Source: an uncultured Lachnospiraceae bacterium (GTDB lineage: Bacteria; Bacillota; Clostridia; Lachnospirales; Lachnospiraceae). Taken from it: a stretch of 64,000 bases of DNA. The stretch is taken from the NCBI GenBank assembly GCA_910584725.1, contig CAJUBE010000016.1:1-64000 (forward strand). The letters run 5' to 3'. The translations under genes were made by a program, and so were the position numbers. The notes beneath the pieces are model-generated. The model worked only from the letters and a program-made list of their open reading frames with translations, made no database searches and was not told where the DNA came from. Positions 52,976 through 62,415 of the stretch are shown here, piece by piece. How positions within the stretch are numbered: the stretch's first letter is position 1; each line of letters opens with the position of its first letter.

Positions 52976-52996
52976 ATATTATCAGGGAGGAAGAAC

Positions 52997-53239
52997 ATGA
53001 GACTGGACAAATATTTAAAAGTATCAAGACTGATCAAGCGCCGCACGGTGGCCAACGAGGCATGCGATGCGGGCAGGGTTCTCATTAACGATAAACCCGC
53101 TAAGGCATCGACTAACGTAAAGGCGGGGGATGTGATCACCATACAGTTTGGCAACAAAGAGGTGAAGGTGGAGGTTCTCGACGTGCAGGAGACGGTGCGC
53201 AAAGAGGAGGCAAAGGAACTGTTCCGCTACCTCACATAG
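52997..53239 (+). CDS. rqcP: RNA-binding S4 protein RqcP (YabO)
   Basis: 80 residues, Hsp15/S4 type (MRLDKYLKVSRLIKRRTVANEACDAGRVLINDKPAKAS). In Bacillus RqcP binds stalled 50S subunits and helps RqcH add alanine tails in ribosome rescue. ATG 52997 follows GGGAGGAAG. yabP starts 74 bases downstream. Confidence 0.93.
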   Translation: MRLDKYLKVSRLIKRRTVANEACDAGRVLINDKPAKASTNVKAGDVITIQFGNKEVKVEVLDVQETVRKEEAKELFRYLT

Positions 53240-53313
53240 ATTGTGGAGACATATTTTTGAAAGAGCAGACATACACTGAATCAGTACCATAATTATGGTA
53301 TAGGAGGGCGTGT

Positions 53314-53604
53314 ATGGAAGATTTAAATAACAGCGGTAAGCGGCCGCATAAGCTGATGCTTACAGGCAGAAGGACCTGTGCGCTGACGGGCGTAAATGAT
53401 GTGCTTTCCTTTGATGTGAATGAGATTTTGCTGGAGACGGAGCAGGGAATGCTGATGATACGGGGCGGAGAGCTTCATGTCAGCAGGCTTTCTCTGGATA
53501 AGGGCGAAGTGGATATCGACGGGCGGATCGATAGCTTTACCTACTCGGAAACCGCGGGATATGGAGCGAAGGGGGAGTCCCTGCTGGCGAGACTGTTTAA
53601 ATAA
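53314..53604 (+). CDS. yabP: Sporulation protein YabP
   Basis: 96 residues, YabP/YqfC family (RRTCALTGVNDVLSFDVNEILLETEQGMLMIRG). Made in the mother cell under sigma-E in Bacillus; required for efficient sporulation, mechanism not known. It is followed 13 bases later by yabQ. Confidence 0.93.
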   Translation: MEDLNNSGKRPHKLMLTGRRTCALTGVNDVLSFDVNEILLETEQGMLMIRGGELHVSRLSLDKGEVDIDGRIDSFTYSETAGYGAKGESLLARLFK

Positions 53605-53617
53605 TGTAGGGGGGCAT

Positions 53618-54106
53618 ATGAGCCGGGAGATCGTGCAGGAACTTACTTTTTTTACACATTCCGTCATTATGGGGCTGGTCATTACTTTTATCTATGACTG
53701 GATCCGTGTGCTCCGCAAGCTTTTCAAGCATGGAACGACTTTAATGTCGGCGGAGGATTTGTTATTCTGGCTGGCCTGTGGAATCGGCGTTTTTTATATG
53801 CTTTACAGGGAGAACGACGGGACGCTTCGGTGGTTTGCGGTTCTCGGCGCCACAATTGGCATGTTTTTTTATAAAGTGACTGTCAGAGACGCGTTTATAA
53901 ATGTTATGTCAACGTGTCTACACAAGATCATGTGGTTCGTTTTTCGTCTCCTACAAATTGTGCTAAAACCCCTGAAACGCTTGATTTATGCGGGGAAAAC
54001 GTTTGTTCTTTACCTTGGAAGAAAATTGAAAAAGTGTAAAGAATTTATTAAAAAACGGTTGACGGTTTTCAGAAAAACCATTAGAATGGTTTTATGTAAA
54101 CACTAA
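53618..54106 (+). CDS. yabQ: Sporulation protein YabQ
   Basis: 162 residues with three or four membrane segments near the N terminus (FFTHSVIMGLVITFIYDWIRVLRKL and LLFWLACGIGVFYMLYREN) and a basic C-terminal helix region. In Bacillus needed for spore cortex formation. GGGGGG precedes ATG 53618. Confidence 0.9.
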   Translation: MSREIVQELTFFTHSVIMGLVITFIYDWIRVLRKLFKHGTTLMSAEDLLFWLACGIGVFYMLYRENDGTLRWFAVLGATIGMFFYKVTVRDAFINVMSTCLHKIMWFVFRLLQIVLKPLKRLIYAGKTFVLYLGRKLKKCKEFIKKRLTVFRKTIRMVLCKH

Positions 54107-54136
54107 CAGGCGGTGGAGAGGGGAACGTTTTAGGGC

Positions 54137-54442
54137 ATGGCAAGAAAAGCAGCATATCGTAAAAGACGTCAGAACAGGCTGGCCATGCTTTTAGTTACTA
54201 CCGTAGTGTTGATGATGATGCTGGTGGTTACCTTCAAAAGTGTGGAGCTGCGGGAGAAGCGCCAGTTTTATATGGACAAGGAAGAGGCGCTGCTTCAGGA
54301 AATAGAGGCGGAGGAGGCAAGATCCGCGGAAATTGAAGAGTATGGAAAGTATACGCAGACTAAGAAATTCGTCGAGGAAGTGGCGAAGGAGAAGCTTGGT
54401 CTGGTATATGAGGGCGAGATTATCTTTAAAGACGAAAAATAG
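54137..54442 (+). CDS. divIC: Septum formation initiator DivIC/FtsB
   Basis: 101 residues: basic N terminus, one membrane helix (about 16-34, AMLLVTTVVLMMMLVVTF), and an external coiled coil (EEALLQEIEAEEARSAEIEEY) with the conserved KKFVEEVAKEKLGLVYEGEIIF end. Joins DivIB and FtsL in the division complex. Confidence 0.93.
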   Translation: MARKAAYRKRRQNRLAMLLVTTVVLMMMLVVTFKSVELREKRQFYMDKEEALLQEIEAEEARSAEIEEYGKYTQTKKFVEEVAKEKLGLVYEGEIIFKDEK

Positions 54443-54456
54443 ATAGATTTTTGCAG

Positions 54457-54490
54457 CGAGTAGGGGAATTTTTCTCCTACTCGATTTTTG
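54457..54490 (+). terminator. Terminator after divIC
   Basis: A 10-bp stem (54457-54466 with 54474-54483) followed by ATTTTTG. Confidence 0.8.
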
Positions 54491-54594
54491 GAATAAAACA
54501 CATCAACTTTTCATATATATGTGTAAGACGGGTTTTGCGGGCTTCTCCGTCCCGTCGGGACAGGCAGTATTGACGTGTATGGAGGCGGTGTGTG

Positions 54595-55827
54595 ATGAAG
54601 AGACGGACAAGCTTGAGGGAAGAAGACAGAATAGATGTGATACCGGAGTATGGAAGGCAGAAGCTGTTAGCTTATGCGGACTCCTTTCGGGATCTGGCGG
54701 ATTTGTTTGAGGACACGCAGGCGAAGGACGAGCCCTCCGGGGAAGAGCCGGCGGACAGACAGGAATATCTTTGCAGGCGGCGTCTGCAGGAGAGTCAGGG
54801 GCTTCTGGCGGAGCATTTGAAGGAGATGGCGCATATTCTGGCGGTGACGGCCAGAGAAACCTGCCGCTGTCGTCCCATGGGAGAACGACGGTACAAGCAG
54901 ATGGCGGCGCTGCTGAAGGATTCCGGTATTGTGTTGAAGGACTTTCTGGAGCTGGAACATGAGGACGGCCATCGGGAGATCAGTCTCATTATGCGGCAGG
55001 CAGGCAGCAGGCACACGCGCTTTGGGGAGACAGAATATATTTCCACGGAGGATGTGGCGGATTACATATCGGTGGCGATGAACCGCAGGCTCTGCACGGC
55101 GAAAAATACGCCCGCCTATCTGGCGGGGGAATACAATGCCTACTATTTTTTGGAGGAACCACCCTACCATCTGCTGACAGGTTTTGCCAAGGCGGTGAAG
55201 GAGACGGAGAAGGTATCGGGGGACAGTTATTCCTTTTTTGAGTCGGATACGGGCAGGCTTTTGGTGCTGCTTTCAGACGGCGTCGGCTCCGGGGAGGATG
55301 CCCGTCGGGAGTCCGGCCGGGTGATTGAGATGATGGAGCGTCTTCTGGAGGCGGGGTTTGCCAAGGAGCCCGCGGTGCAGATGGTAAACGGGGCAATGGC
55401 GGCAGCAGGACAGGAACAGGTTATGTCTACGCTGGATGTCTGCGATATTGACCTTTATACGGGGAATTGTGAGTTTGTAAAAGTGGGAGCGGCCAGCACC
55501 TATATTAAACGAGGGCGGCTGGTGGACAGGCTTTCCTCGCGGAATCTGCCGCTGGGAGTTTTTTGGCAGATGGCGCCGGAAATACAGAATCGAACGCTGC
55601 AGAGCGGAGATTATGTGATTATGCTCTCGGACGGCGTGCTTGATGCGCTCTCGGAAGGAATTGGCGAGGAAGCGCTTCCGGAGATTATCGGCAGGATGGA
55701 ATACAGCAATCCGGGAGAAATTGCAAACCAAATTCTGGCCTATGCCATCGGGCAGAGCCGGGGACGGATTCGGGATGACATGACGGTGCTTGTGACGGGA
55801 ATCTGGGATCAGGACAGCACCCTGTAG
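54595..55827 (+). CDS. spoIIE: SpoIIE-like PP2C phosphatase lacking the membrane domain
   Basis: 410 residues. The last 230 or so form the PP2C phosphatase: KVSGDSYSFFE (metal-binding Asp), LLVLLSDGVGSGEDARRES, STLDVCDIDLYTGNCEFVKVGAA, DYVIMLSDGVLDAL and IRDDMTVLV. The upstream 170 residues (ETCRCRP, YKQMAALLKDSGIVLKDFLELE) match the regulatory region of SpoIIE. The ten-helix membrane domain of the 827-residue Bacillus protein is absent, and no hydrophobic segment is seen. SpoIIE dephosphorylates SpoIIAA to release sigma-F. GGAGG lies nine bases before ATG 54595. Confidence 0.88.
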   Translation: MKRRTSLREEDRIDVIPEYGRQKLLAYADSFRDLADLFEDTQAKDEPSGEEPADRQEYLCRRRLQESQGLLAEHLKEMAHILAVTARETCRCRPMGERRYKQMAALLKDSGIVLKDFLELEHEDGHREISLIMRQAGSRHTRFGETEYISTEDVADYISVAMNRRLCTAKNTPAYLAGEYNAYYFLEEPPYHLLTGFAKAVKETEKVSGDSYSFFESDTGRLLVLLSDGVGSGEDARRESGRVIEMMERLLEAGFAKEPAVQMVNGAMAAAGQEQVMSTLDVCDIDLYTGNCEFVKVGAASTYIKRGRLVDRLSSRNLPLGVFWQMAPEIQNRTLQSGDYVIMLSDGVLDALSEGIGEEALPEIIGRMEYSNPGEIANQILAYAIGQSRGRIRDDMTVLVTGIWDQDSTL

Positions 55828-55835
55828 CCGTAGTG

Positions 55836-57500
55836 ATGACGGACAGGCGAAGGATGAAGGATAAACTTTTTGCAAAAATAAAACAATATATGAGTGTTCA
55901 TGGCATGGTGGAAGCGGGAGACTGCATAGCGGCAGGCGTTTCCGGCGGGGCGGATTCAGTCTGTATGCTGCATCTGTTGGTGCGACTGCAAAGGGAGATT
56001 CCATTCCGGCTGGCGGTGGTGCATGTGAATCACGGACTTCGCGCGGAGGCCGGGGCGGACGCCGCCTTTGTGGAGAAGCTGTGCGGGAAATTGGGTATTC
56101 CCTTTTATCTGCGGGAAGTGGACATGGTGGGCTATGCGGCGGCACATAGACTGTCCGGGGAGGAAGCGGGACGTCTGCTTCGCTATCGGGCTTTTCAGGA
56201 AGTGCTCGAGGAAATAAAGAGCGGGGACAGAAGCAGGATTGCGGTGGCCCACAATGCGGATGACCGGGCGGAAACCATGCTTTTTCATATGTTCCGCGGC
56301 AGCGGGTTGAAGGGGCTTTCGTCGATTCGTCCCGTCAGGGAATTGGTCATCCGGCCGCTTTTGTGTGTGAGCCGGGAAGAGATCGAAGCGTATCTGAGAG
56401 AAGAAGGGCTTGACTGGCGGGAGGATGCAACGAACGGGGAGGACGTTTACGTCCGCAATAAGATCAGGCACCATATACTGCCTTACGCACGGCGGGAAAT
56501 CTGCAAAAACGCGGTCTCTCATATGGGGGAACTGGCAGATATGCTGGCGGAAACCGAGAGCTATCTGAGCCGGGAGACGGACAGGCTTTATGACAGATAT
56601 GTAAAGGAAGATATTGAAGGTAAAGTCGGTGGAACCGGGATGGCGGACGAGTCTTTGGAGGCGGGAATTCTTTATGGGGAAGTAAAGATAGAACTGGCAG
56701 GGTTTCGAACCGAGGATGTGGTGATGCGTAAGCGCATTCTTTTGCGCGCGCTGGAAAGAATGACGCCCTATCGGAAGGACATTACCGCGCGTCATGTGGC
56801 GGGGTTGATGGCGCTTACGGAGAAGGAAGGCAGCAAGGAGCTTTTTCTTCCCTACGGAATCAGGGGGGTCAAAGAGTACGACGTGTTGTTTTTAAGGCGA
56901 AGGGACGAGGCAGCGGGCGTTTCAGGGCAGCGGGCGGCGCATGAGGAAAGCGGCTCAGAGCGGCGGATCATGGAAAGCGAAAACGACAGCGGGCGGCAGA
57001 CGGTGGGTTCGGTGAATTTGCCGGAGATTTGTGTATCCGAATCCATGCTGACTCCCGGTGCGGCGGCGGTGTTTGATGCGCCGGGCGCGGGAAGCTTTTT
57101 CTTTACTCTGTGGGAGGCGGCTTTTCTTCCGACAGCGTCCTTTTTCTACAGAAAGGAACAAAATATTCCAGAAAATAGATATACGAAATGGTTTGATTAT
57201 GATAAAATAACTACGTCTTTACTCCTGCGGACCAGACAGCCGGGAGATTATCTTACAATAGACGACGCACTTCACACCCAGTCAGTCAAGCAGTACATGA
57301 TTAACGAAAAAATCCCGAAAGCGAAACGGGACGACATGTATCTGTTGGCGGACGGCGCCCATATTCTCTGGGTGCCCGGACATCGTGTCAGCAGGCAGTA
57401 CCGGGTGGAGAAAAACACAAGACGTATTCTGGAAGTACGTCTAAGAGGAGGAAGCCATGGCGGAACGGATAGAGGTATTGTTGACGGAGGAAGAGATTGA
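55836..57500 (+). CDS. tilS: tRNA(Ile)-lysidine synthase
   Basis: 554 residues. The ATP pyrophosphatase P loop SGGADSVCMLH is near residues 36-46; AHNADDRAETMLFHMFRGSGLKGLSSI is the signature. The C-terminal substrate domain (RTRQPGDYLTI, then VPGHRVSRQY) is complete, and the middle has a long low-similarity segment (about 380-430). Changes C34 of tRNA-Ile to lysidine so that it reads AUA. The start could instead be ATG 55854. Its last 44 bases overlap hpt. Confidence 0.94.
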   Translation: MTDRRRMKDKLFAKIKQYMSVHGMVEAGDCIAAGVSGGADSVCMLHLLVRLQREIPFRLAVVHVNHGLRAEAGADAAFVEKLCGKLGIPFYLREVDMVGYAAAHRLSGEEAGRLLRYRAFQEVLEEIKSGDRSRIAVAHNADDRAETMLFHMFRGSGLKGLSSIRPVRELVIRPLLCVSREEIEAYLREEGLDWREDATNGEDVYVRNKIRHHILPYARREICKNAVSHMGELADMLAETESYLSRETDRLYDRYVKEDIEGKVGGTGMADESLEAGILYGEVKIELAGFRTEDVVMRKRILLRALERMTPYRKDITARHVAGLMALTEKEGSKELFLPYGIRGVKEYDVLFLRRRDEAAGVSGQRAAHEESGSERRIMESENDSGRQTVGSVNLPEICVSESMLTPGAAAVFDAPGAGSFFFTLWEAAFLPTASFFYRKEQNIPENRYTKWFDYDKITTSLLLRTRQPGDYLTIDDALHTQSVKQYMINEKIPKAKRDDMYLLADGAHILWVPGHRVSRQYRVEKNTRRILEVRLRGGSHGGTDRGIVDGGRD

Positions 57501-57981
57501 CAAACGGATTCAGGAGATAGGGAATCAGATTTCCCAAGATTACGCCGGAAAACAGGTACATTTGGTGTGCGTATTAAAGGGAGGCAGCTTTTTTATGTGC
57601 GAGCTGGCAAAGCGGATTACGGTGCCGGTGTCCATTGATTTTATGTCGGTGTCCAGTTACGGCGGGGACACCGAATCGAGCGGCGTAGTCAGGATCGTGA
57701 AAGACCTGGATGAACCTTTGACGGACAGGCATGTAATTGTGATTGAGGATATTGTGGATTCTGGGCGGACACTGAGCTATCTGTTAGACATGCTGCGAAG
57801 CAGGGGGCCTTTGGATGTTAGGCTCTGCACGCTTTTAGACAAGCCGGACAGGCGTGTGGTGGATGTGAAGGTGGATTACACGGGATTTGAGATTCCCGAT
57901 GAATTTGTGGTAGGGTATGGTCTGGATTACGACCAGAAGTACCGCAATCTGCCATATATCGGGATAGTGAAATTTGATTGA
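57457..57981 (+). CDS. hpt: Hypoxanthine phosphoribosyltransferase
   Basis: 174 residues. VIVIEDIVDSGRTLSYLLDML is the PRPP-binding loop; VCVLKGGSFFMCELAKRI and VGYGLDYDQKYRNLPYIGIV are family marks. Salvages hypoxanthine and guanine. The start at 57457 has AGAGGAGGA in front, inside tilS. Confidence 0.95.
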   Translation: MAERIEVLLTEEEIDKRIQEIGNQISQDYAGKQVHLVCVLKGGSFFMCELAKRITVPVSIDFMSVSSYGGDTESSGVVRIVKDLDEPLTDRHVIVIEDIVDSGRTLSYLLDMLRSRGPLDVRLCTLLDKPDRRVVDVKVDYTGFEIPDEFVVGYGLDYDQKYRNLPYIGIVKFD

Positions 57982-58020
57982 TTGTAAATTTAGTACAGGC
58001 TGGAGTAGAGGAATTGTTTG

Positions 58021-59874
58021 ATGAACAAGAGTAGTAGGAGTTTTTATCTGTATTTTGTAATTATTATCTGTCTGCTGCTGTTTACCGTTTGGGTGGGAAC
58101 GCTGCGAGTGCCGAACAGCGGCTATACGAGAGGCGAATTTGAAAGGCAGATGGAGAATAATGAAGTCGCGGTGGTGACTGTCTGTCCGAACAAGGATTCA
58201 TCCGCAGGTTCTCTGGAGGTAATTCTTAAAAACGGTTCGGAGAGGACGCTTTACGTGACCGATGTGACGGAGATGGAGAGCATTGTCAGGGCTCACGGTA
58301 TAGACTGCTCTGTGGAGAGTGTGCCGGAGGAGAGCTGGTTTTTGAACAGCGTCCTGCCGATTCTGATCGTGGTGGTTGTCTGCGTATTCTTCTTTGTGAT
58401 GATGAATTCGCAGAATGCCGGCGGCGGTGGCGGCAAGATGATGAATTTTGGAAAGAGCCGCGCCAGACTCACCATAGGGGCGGAGAATAAGATTACGCTT
58501 GGAGATGTGGCGGGCTTAAAGGAGGAAAAGGAAGAACTGCAGGAGATCGTGGAGTTTCTCAGAGAGCCGGGCAAGTTTACCAAGGTTGGCGCCAGGATCC
58601 CCAAGGGCGTGCTCTTGGAAGGCGCGCCGGGCACAGGTAAAACCCTTCTTGCCAAGGCCATTGCCGGTGAGGCGAATGTGCCGTTTTTCAGTATTTCGGG
58701 TTCAGATTTCGTGGAAATGTTTGTCGGCGTGGGCGCATCCCGCGTGCGGGATATGTTTGCGGAGGCGAAACGACATGCGCCCTGCATTATCTTTATAGAT
58801 GAGATTGACGCGGTGGCCAGACGGCGCGGTACGGGTATGGGCGGCGGCCACGACGAGAGAGAACAGACGCTGAATCAGCTCTTGGTGGAGATGGACGGTT
58901 TCGGCATCAACGAGGGCATTATCGTGATGGCGGCCACGAACCGCGTGGATATCCTGGATCCGGCAATTCTTCGTCCCGGGCGTTTCGACAGGAAAATTAC
59001 CGTGGTTTCCCCGGATGTGCGGGGAAGAGAGGATATTTTAAAGGTACATGCCAAGAATAAGCCTCTCGGCGACGACGTGGATCTGCAGCAGATCGCCCAG
59101 ACCACGGCGGGCTTTACCGGCGCGGATCTGGAGAACCTGTTAAATGAGGCGGCCATCAACGCAGCCATGGACAAGCGGGCCTTTGTGCGGCAGGAGGATA
59201 TCAAGAAAGCGTTTATCAAGGTGGGAATCGGCGCGGAGAAGAAGAGCCGTATCATTTCGGAGAAGGAAAAGAAGATCACGGCTTACCACGAGGCGGGCCA
59301 CGCGATTCTCTTCCATGTGCTGCCGGATGTGGGACCGGTTTATACCGTTTCTATTATTCCCACGGGACTGGGAGCAGCAGGCTACACCATGCCGCTTCCC
59401 GAGAAGGATGAAATGTTCCTCACAAAAGGAAAGATGATCGAGGATATCATGGTGTCCTTGGGAGGTCGTATTGCGGAGGAAATCATTTTCGACGATATCA
59501 CGACGGGCGCGTCTAGCGATATCAAGAAGGCTACCAAGGTAGCCCGCAGGATGGTGACACGCTACGGTATGTCCGACAACATCGGCGTGATCAACTATGA
59601 CGATGACGACGACGAAGTGTTTATCGGCAGGGATTTGGCCCACGCGAAGAATCACAGCGAGCTTGTTTCGGGTGAAATTGACAGGGAAGTAAAAACGATT
59701 ATCGACGACTGTTATCAGAAGGCGAAGGATATTATTATGGAGCATGAGGATGTGCTTCACAAGTGTGCGAAGCTCCTTTTGGAGAAGGAAAAGATCAATC
59801 GTGCGGAGTTTGAGGCGCTCTTTGAAACCTACTATCCCCAGCCGGAGGAGCCGGGCGAACTGGTACAGTCATAA
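58021..59874 (+). CDS. ftsH: ATP-dependent zinc metalloprotease FtsH
   Basis: 617 residues. Two membrane helices (about 8-27 and 112-132) frame an outside domain; a Gly-rich linker follows. AAA module: Walker A GAPGTGKTLLAKA (about 198), Walker B IIFIDEIDAVARRRG; zinc site HEAGH near 425. Degrades membrane and regulatory proteins. The tilS-hpt-ftsH order is as in Bacillus. The start is ATG 58021 with GAGGAA upstream. Confidence 0.97.
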   Translation: MNKSSRSFYLYFVIIICLLLFTVWVGTLRVPNSGYTRGEFERQMENNEVAVVTVCPNKDSSAGSLEVILKNGSERTLYVTDVTEMESIVRAHGIDCSVESVPEESWFLNSVLPILIVVVVCVFFFVMMNSQNAGGGGGKMMNFGKSRARLTIGAENKITLGDVAGLKEEKEELQEIVEFLREPGKFTKVGARIPKGVLLEGAPGTGKTLLAKAIAGEANVPFFSISGSDFVEMFVGVGASRVRDMFAEAKRHAPCIIFIDEIDAVARRRGTGMGGGHDEREQTLNQLLVEMDGFGINEGIIVMAATNRVDILDPAILRPGRFDRKITVVSPDVRGREDILKVHAKNKPLGDDVDLQQIAQTTAGFTGADLENLLNEAAINAAMDKRAFVRQEDIKKAFIKVGIGAEKKSRIISEKEKKITAYHEAGHAILFHVLPDVGPVYTVSIIPTGLGAAGYTMPLPEKDEMFLTKGKMIEDIMVSLGGRIAEEIIFDDITTGASSDIKKATKVARRMVTRYGMSDNIGVINYDDDDDEVFIGRDLAHAKNHSELVSGEIDREVKTIIDDCYQKAKDIIMEHEDVLHKCAKLLLEKEKINRAEFEALFETYYPQPEEPGELVQS

Positions 59875-59996
59875 TCCGGACAGGAACCTATGGTTTGGTC
59901 GGTGGGAGAGCCGGGGAAGCTGATAATTGTGCACAATGCACAAAATCAGATATTCAAAATTGTAATATTTGTGAATCCTTGGTATTGTAGACAGAC

Positions 59997-60060
59997 GGGG
60001 GGTATGCTAATATACTACTTGTAACCCCCCAATACATTATATAGTTTTTTGCTATACCCC
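59997..60060 (+). promoter_or_regulatory. G-rich/C-rich complementary segments after ftsH
   Basis: GGGGGGT (59997-60003) can pair with ACCCCCC (60024-60030), or in part GGGGTAT with ATACCCC (60054-60060). The two pairings exclude each other. The gap 59875-60210 otherwise holds the terminator and the GH13 promoter. Meaning unknown. Confidence 0.4.
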
Positions 60061-60082
60061 ATAAGAAAGAAATACCTTCTCT

Positions 60083-60112
60083 AAAAAAGACAGTTTAGCG
60101 ACTGTCTTTTTT
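60083..60112 (+). terminator. Terminator of the hpt-ftsH unit
   Basis: A perfect 12-bp stem AAAAAAGACAGT/ACTGTCTTTTTT with a T-rich 3' arm. Confidence 0.85.
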
Positions 60113-60137
60113 ACTTTGTCGTGATTTTGTGCAAGAA

Positions 60138-60173
60138 TTGTGGGTTGCGTATCCACAATATATAGGATAAAAT
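60138..60173 (+). promoter_or_regulatory. Promoter and possible operator of the GH13 gene
   Basis: TTGCGT (60145-60150) and TAAAAT (60168-60173) are 17 bases apart. TTGTGG/CCACAA (60138-60143, 60153-60158) flank the -35 as an inverted repeat that could bind a repressor. Confidence 0.55.
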
Positions 60174-60210
60174 ATCTATATATTGCTCCATTTTTAAAGA
60201 AAGGCTGATT

Positions 60211-62340
60211 ATGGATATCAATCAATTTCAGAAGGCAGAAAAGAATCAGCAGTATTTTGCGGGTATGCGGCCGGTTTTTAACCGAAAAGCTTTATTTACG
60301 GATATGTCGGAGGACTACGTGTCGCCTATGGAACCGAGCGCTTACGGCGAAGTAACCGTGCGTTTTCGGTCTGCGAAAAATAATATTGATAAAGTGTTTT
60401 TTATACACAAGAACGAGAAACACATCATGTTCAAGACAGAATCGGACGCGTATTTCGATTACTACTCGCATACGATTCAGCTCGAGGATGAGAAGCTGAG
60501 TTATTACTTCGAGGTACACGCCGGGAAAATTTCCTGCTTTTTTGACAGGCGCGGCGTGACGAAAGATACGAATGAATACTATTATTTTCATATCATTCCG
60601 GGCTTTAAAACGCCTGATTGGGCGAAGGGCGCGGTATTTTATCAAATTTATGTGGATCGTTTTTACAACGGTGACCCGGCCAATGATGTGCTGACAAATG
60701 AGTATCAGTATATCGGGGATAAAACGGTCAGAGTGGAGGACTGGAATAAATATCCGGCGGCTATGGGCGTGCGCGAGTTTTACGGCGGCGATCTGCAGGG
60801 TGTTCTTGATAAGATGGATTATCTGCAGGATCTGGGCGTTGACGTGATTTACTTTAATCCGTTGTTTGTATCGCCATCTAACCACAAATACGACATACAG
60901 GATTATGACTATATTGATCCTCATTTCGGTAAGATTGTGCATGATGAGGGTGATCTTTTGCGGCCGGAACAGACGGAGAACCGTTTTGCCACCCGGTATA
61001 TTGACCGCGTTTCCAATAAGGAGAATCTGGAAGCCAGCAACGAGCTTTTTGCGGAAGTGGTGAAGGAAGCGCACAGAAGGGGCATGAAGGTGATTTTGGA
61101 CGGTGTGTTCAATCACTGCGGCTCTTTCAACAAATGGCTGGACAGAGAACGGATCTATGAGAACGCGCCCGGCTACGAAAAGGGTGCCTATATTGATAAA
61201 GACAGTCCTTATCACGATTATTTCCAATTTCATGACGAGAACAAGTTCCCCTATAACGGTTCTTACGACGGCTGGTGGGGGCATGACACGCTCCCGAAGT
61301 TGAATTATGAGAATTCCAGACAGCTTCTGGACTATGTGCTGTACATTGGCAGGAAGTGGGTATCTCCGCCTTACAATGCGGACGGTTGGCGTCTGGATGT
61401 GGCGGCGGATCTGGGCCACACGCCGGAATTTAACCACAGTTTCTGGAAGGAGTTTCGGAAAGCAGTTAAGATGGCAAATCCCAACGCAATCATTCTGGCG
61501 GAGCATTACGGCAGTCCTCTAGACTGGCTGCAGGGCCAGGAGTGGGACACGGTCATGAATTATGACGCCTTTATGGAGCCGGTGACCTGGTTTCTGACCG
61601 GGATGCAGAAGCACAGCGATGACTACAGAGAGGACATGCGGGGCAATGCGGACAGCTTCTGGGGGGCGATGCGGCATCACTGTGCGGCATTTACCATGCC
61701 GTCTCTTCTGGTGGCGATGAACGAGCTGTCCAACCACGATCATTCCCGGTTTCTTACCAGAACGAACCATAAGGTCGGCCGGACGAATACCCTTGGACCG
61801 GAGGCGGCAAACGGGGGCGTAAACAAGGCGGTGCTGCGTGAAGCAGTGGTGATACAGATGACATGGCCCGGCGCACCTACCATATATTATGGGGATGAGG
61901 CAGGTGTCTGCGGTTTTACCGATCCGGATAACAGACGGACTTACCCATGGGGGCATGAGGATCAGGAACTGATTGCCTTTCATAAGGAAATTATCCGTAT
62001 TCATAAAACACATCGGGAGTTTTTAACGGGTTCTCTTAAGTATCTGGACGCCGATTACAATGTGATCGGCTACGGCAGATTTAACAGAGAGGGACAGTCG
62101 GTGATCCTTGTCAATAACAATGACTATGAGGTCACAAGAGAGGTATCGGTGTGGTATCTGGGCATTCCGAAGGAGTGTGCGCTTACCTGTCTGATGCTGA
62201 CGACGGCGGAAGGTTATTCTATAGAGCCGAAGCAGTATCCCGTTATTTCAGGGAAAGTGCGGGTGACTCTGCCGGCGACCTCGGCCATTATTCTAAGGCA
62301 TGAAAACCGTGTGGAGCGGAGTTTTCTAAAGTTTAGTTAA
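60211..62340 (+). CDS. Alpha-glucan hydrolase, GH13 (neopullulanase/cyclomaltodextrinase-like)
   Basis: 709 residues. An N-terminal CBM34-like domain (about 20-130) precedes the catalytic barrel: VILDGVFNHCG (region I), GWRLDVAADLG with the nucleophile Asp (region II), LAEHYG with the acid/base Glu (region III), and LSNHDHSRF (region IV). A C-terminal beta domain follows. No signal peptide, so it splits maltodextrins inside the cell. It has its own promoter and terminator. Confidence 0.92.
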   Translation: MDINQFQKAEKNQQYFAGMRPVFNRKALFTDMSEDYVSPMEPSAYGEVTVRFRSAKNNIDKVFFIHKNEKHIMFKTESDAYFDYYSHTIQLEDEKLSYYFEVHAGKISCFFDRRGVTKDTNEYYYFHIIPGFKTPDWAKGAVFYQIYVDRFYNGDPANDVLTNEYQYIGDKTVRVEDWNKYPAAMGVREFYGGDLQGVLDKMDYLQDLGVDVIYFNPLFVSPSNHKYDIQDYDYIDPHFGKIVHDEGDLLRPEQTENRFATRYIDRVSNKENLEASNELFAEVVKEAHRRGMKVILDGVFNHCGSFNKWLDRERIYENAPGYEKGAYIDKDSPYHDYFQFHDENKFPYNGSYDGWWGHDTLPKLNYENSRQLLDYVLYIGRKWVSPPYNADGWRLDVAADLGHTPEFNHSFWKEFRKAVKMANPNAIILAEHYGSPLDWLQGQEWDTVMNYDAFMEPVTWFLTGMQKHSDDYREDMRGNADSFWGAMRHHCAAFTMPSLLVAMNELSNHDHSRFLTRTNHKVGRTNTLGPEAANGGVNKAVLREAVVIQMTWPGAPTIYYGDEAGVCGFTDPDNRRTYPWGHEDQELIAFHKEIIRIHKTHREFLTGSLKYLDADYNVIGYGRFNREGQSVILVNNNDYEVTREVSVWYLGIPKECALTCLMLTTAEGYSIEPKQYPVISGKVRVTLPATSAIILRHENRVERSFLKFS

Positions 62341-62353
62341 GAGTTTAGTTGAG

Positions 62354-62386
62354 AAGGCTTTTCGGGACGACCCGGGAAGCCTTTTT
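62354..62386 (+). terminator. Terminator after the GH13 gene
   Basis: AAGGCTT pairs with AAGCCTT, with inner pair CGGG/CCCG, followed by TTT. Confidence 0.75.
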
Positions 62387-62415
62387 GAATAAGAGAAAAA
62401 TATTTTAAAAACCTA

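Noticed and set aside
60292..61506. Long minus-strand open frame opposite the GH13 gene
   Set aside because: Composition is that of an antisense shadow (Ile/Arg/His-rich), with no start signal; the GH13 motifs are on the other strand.
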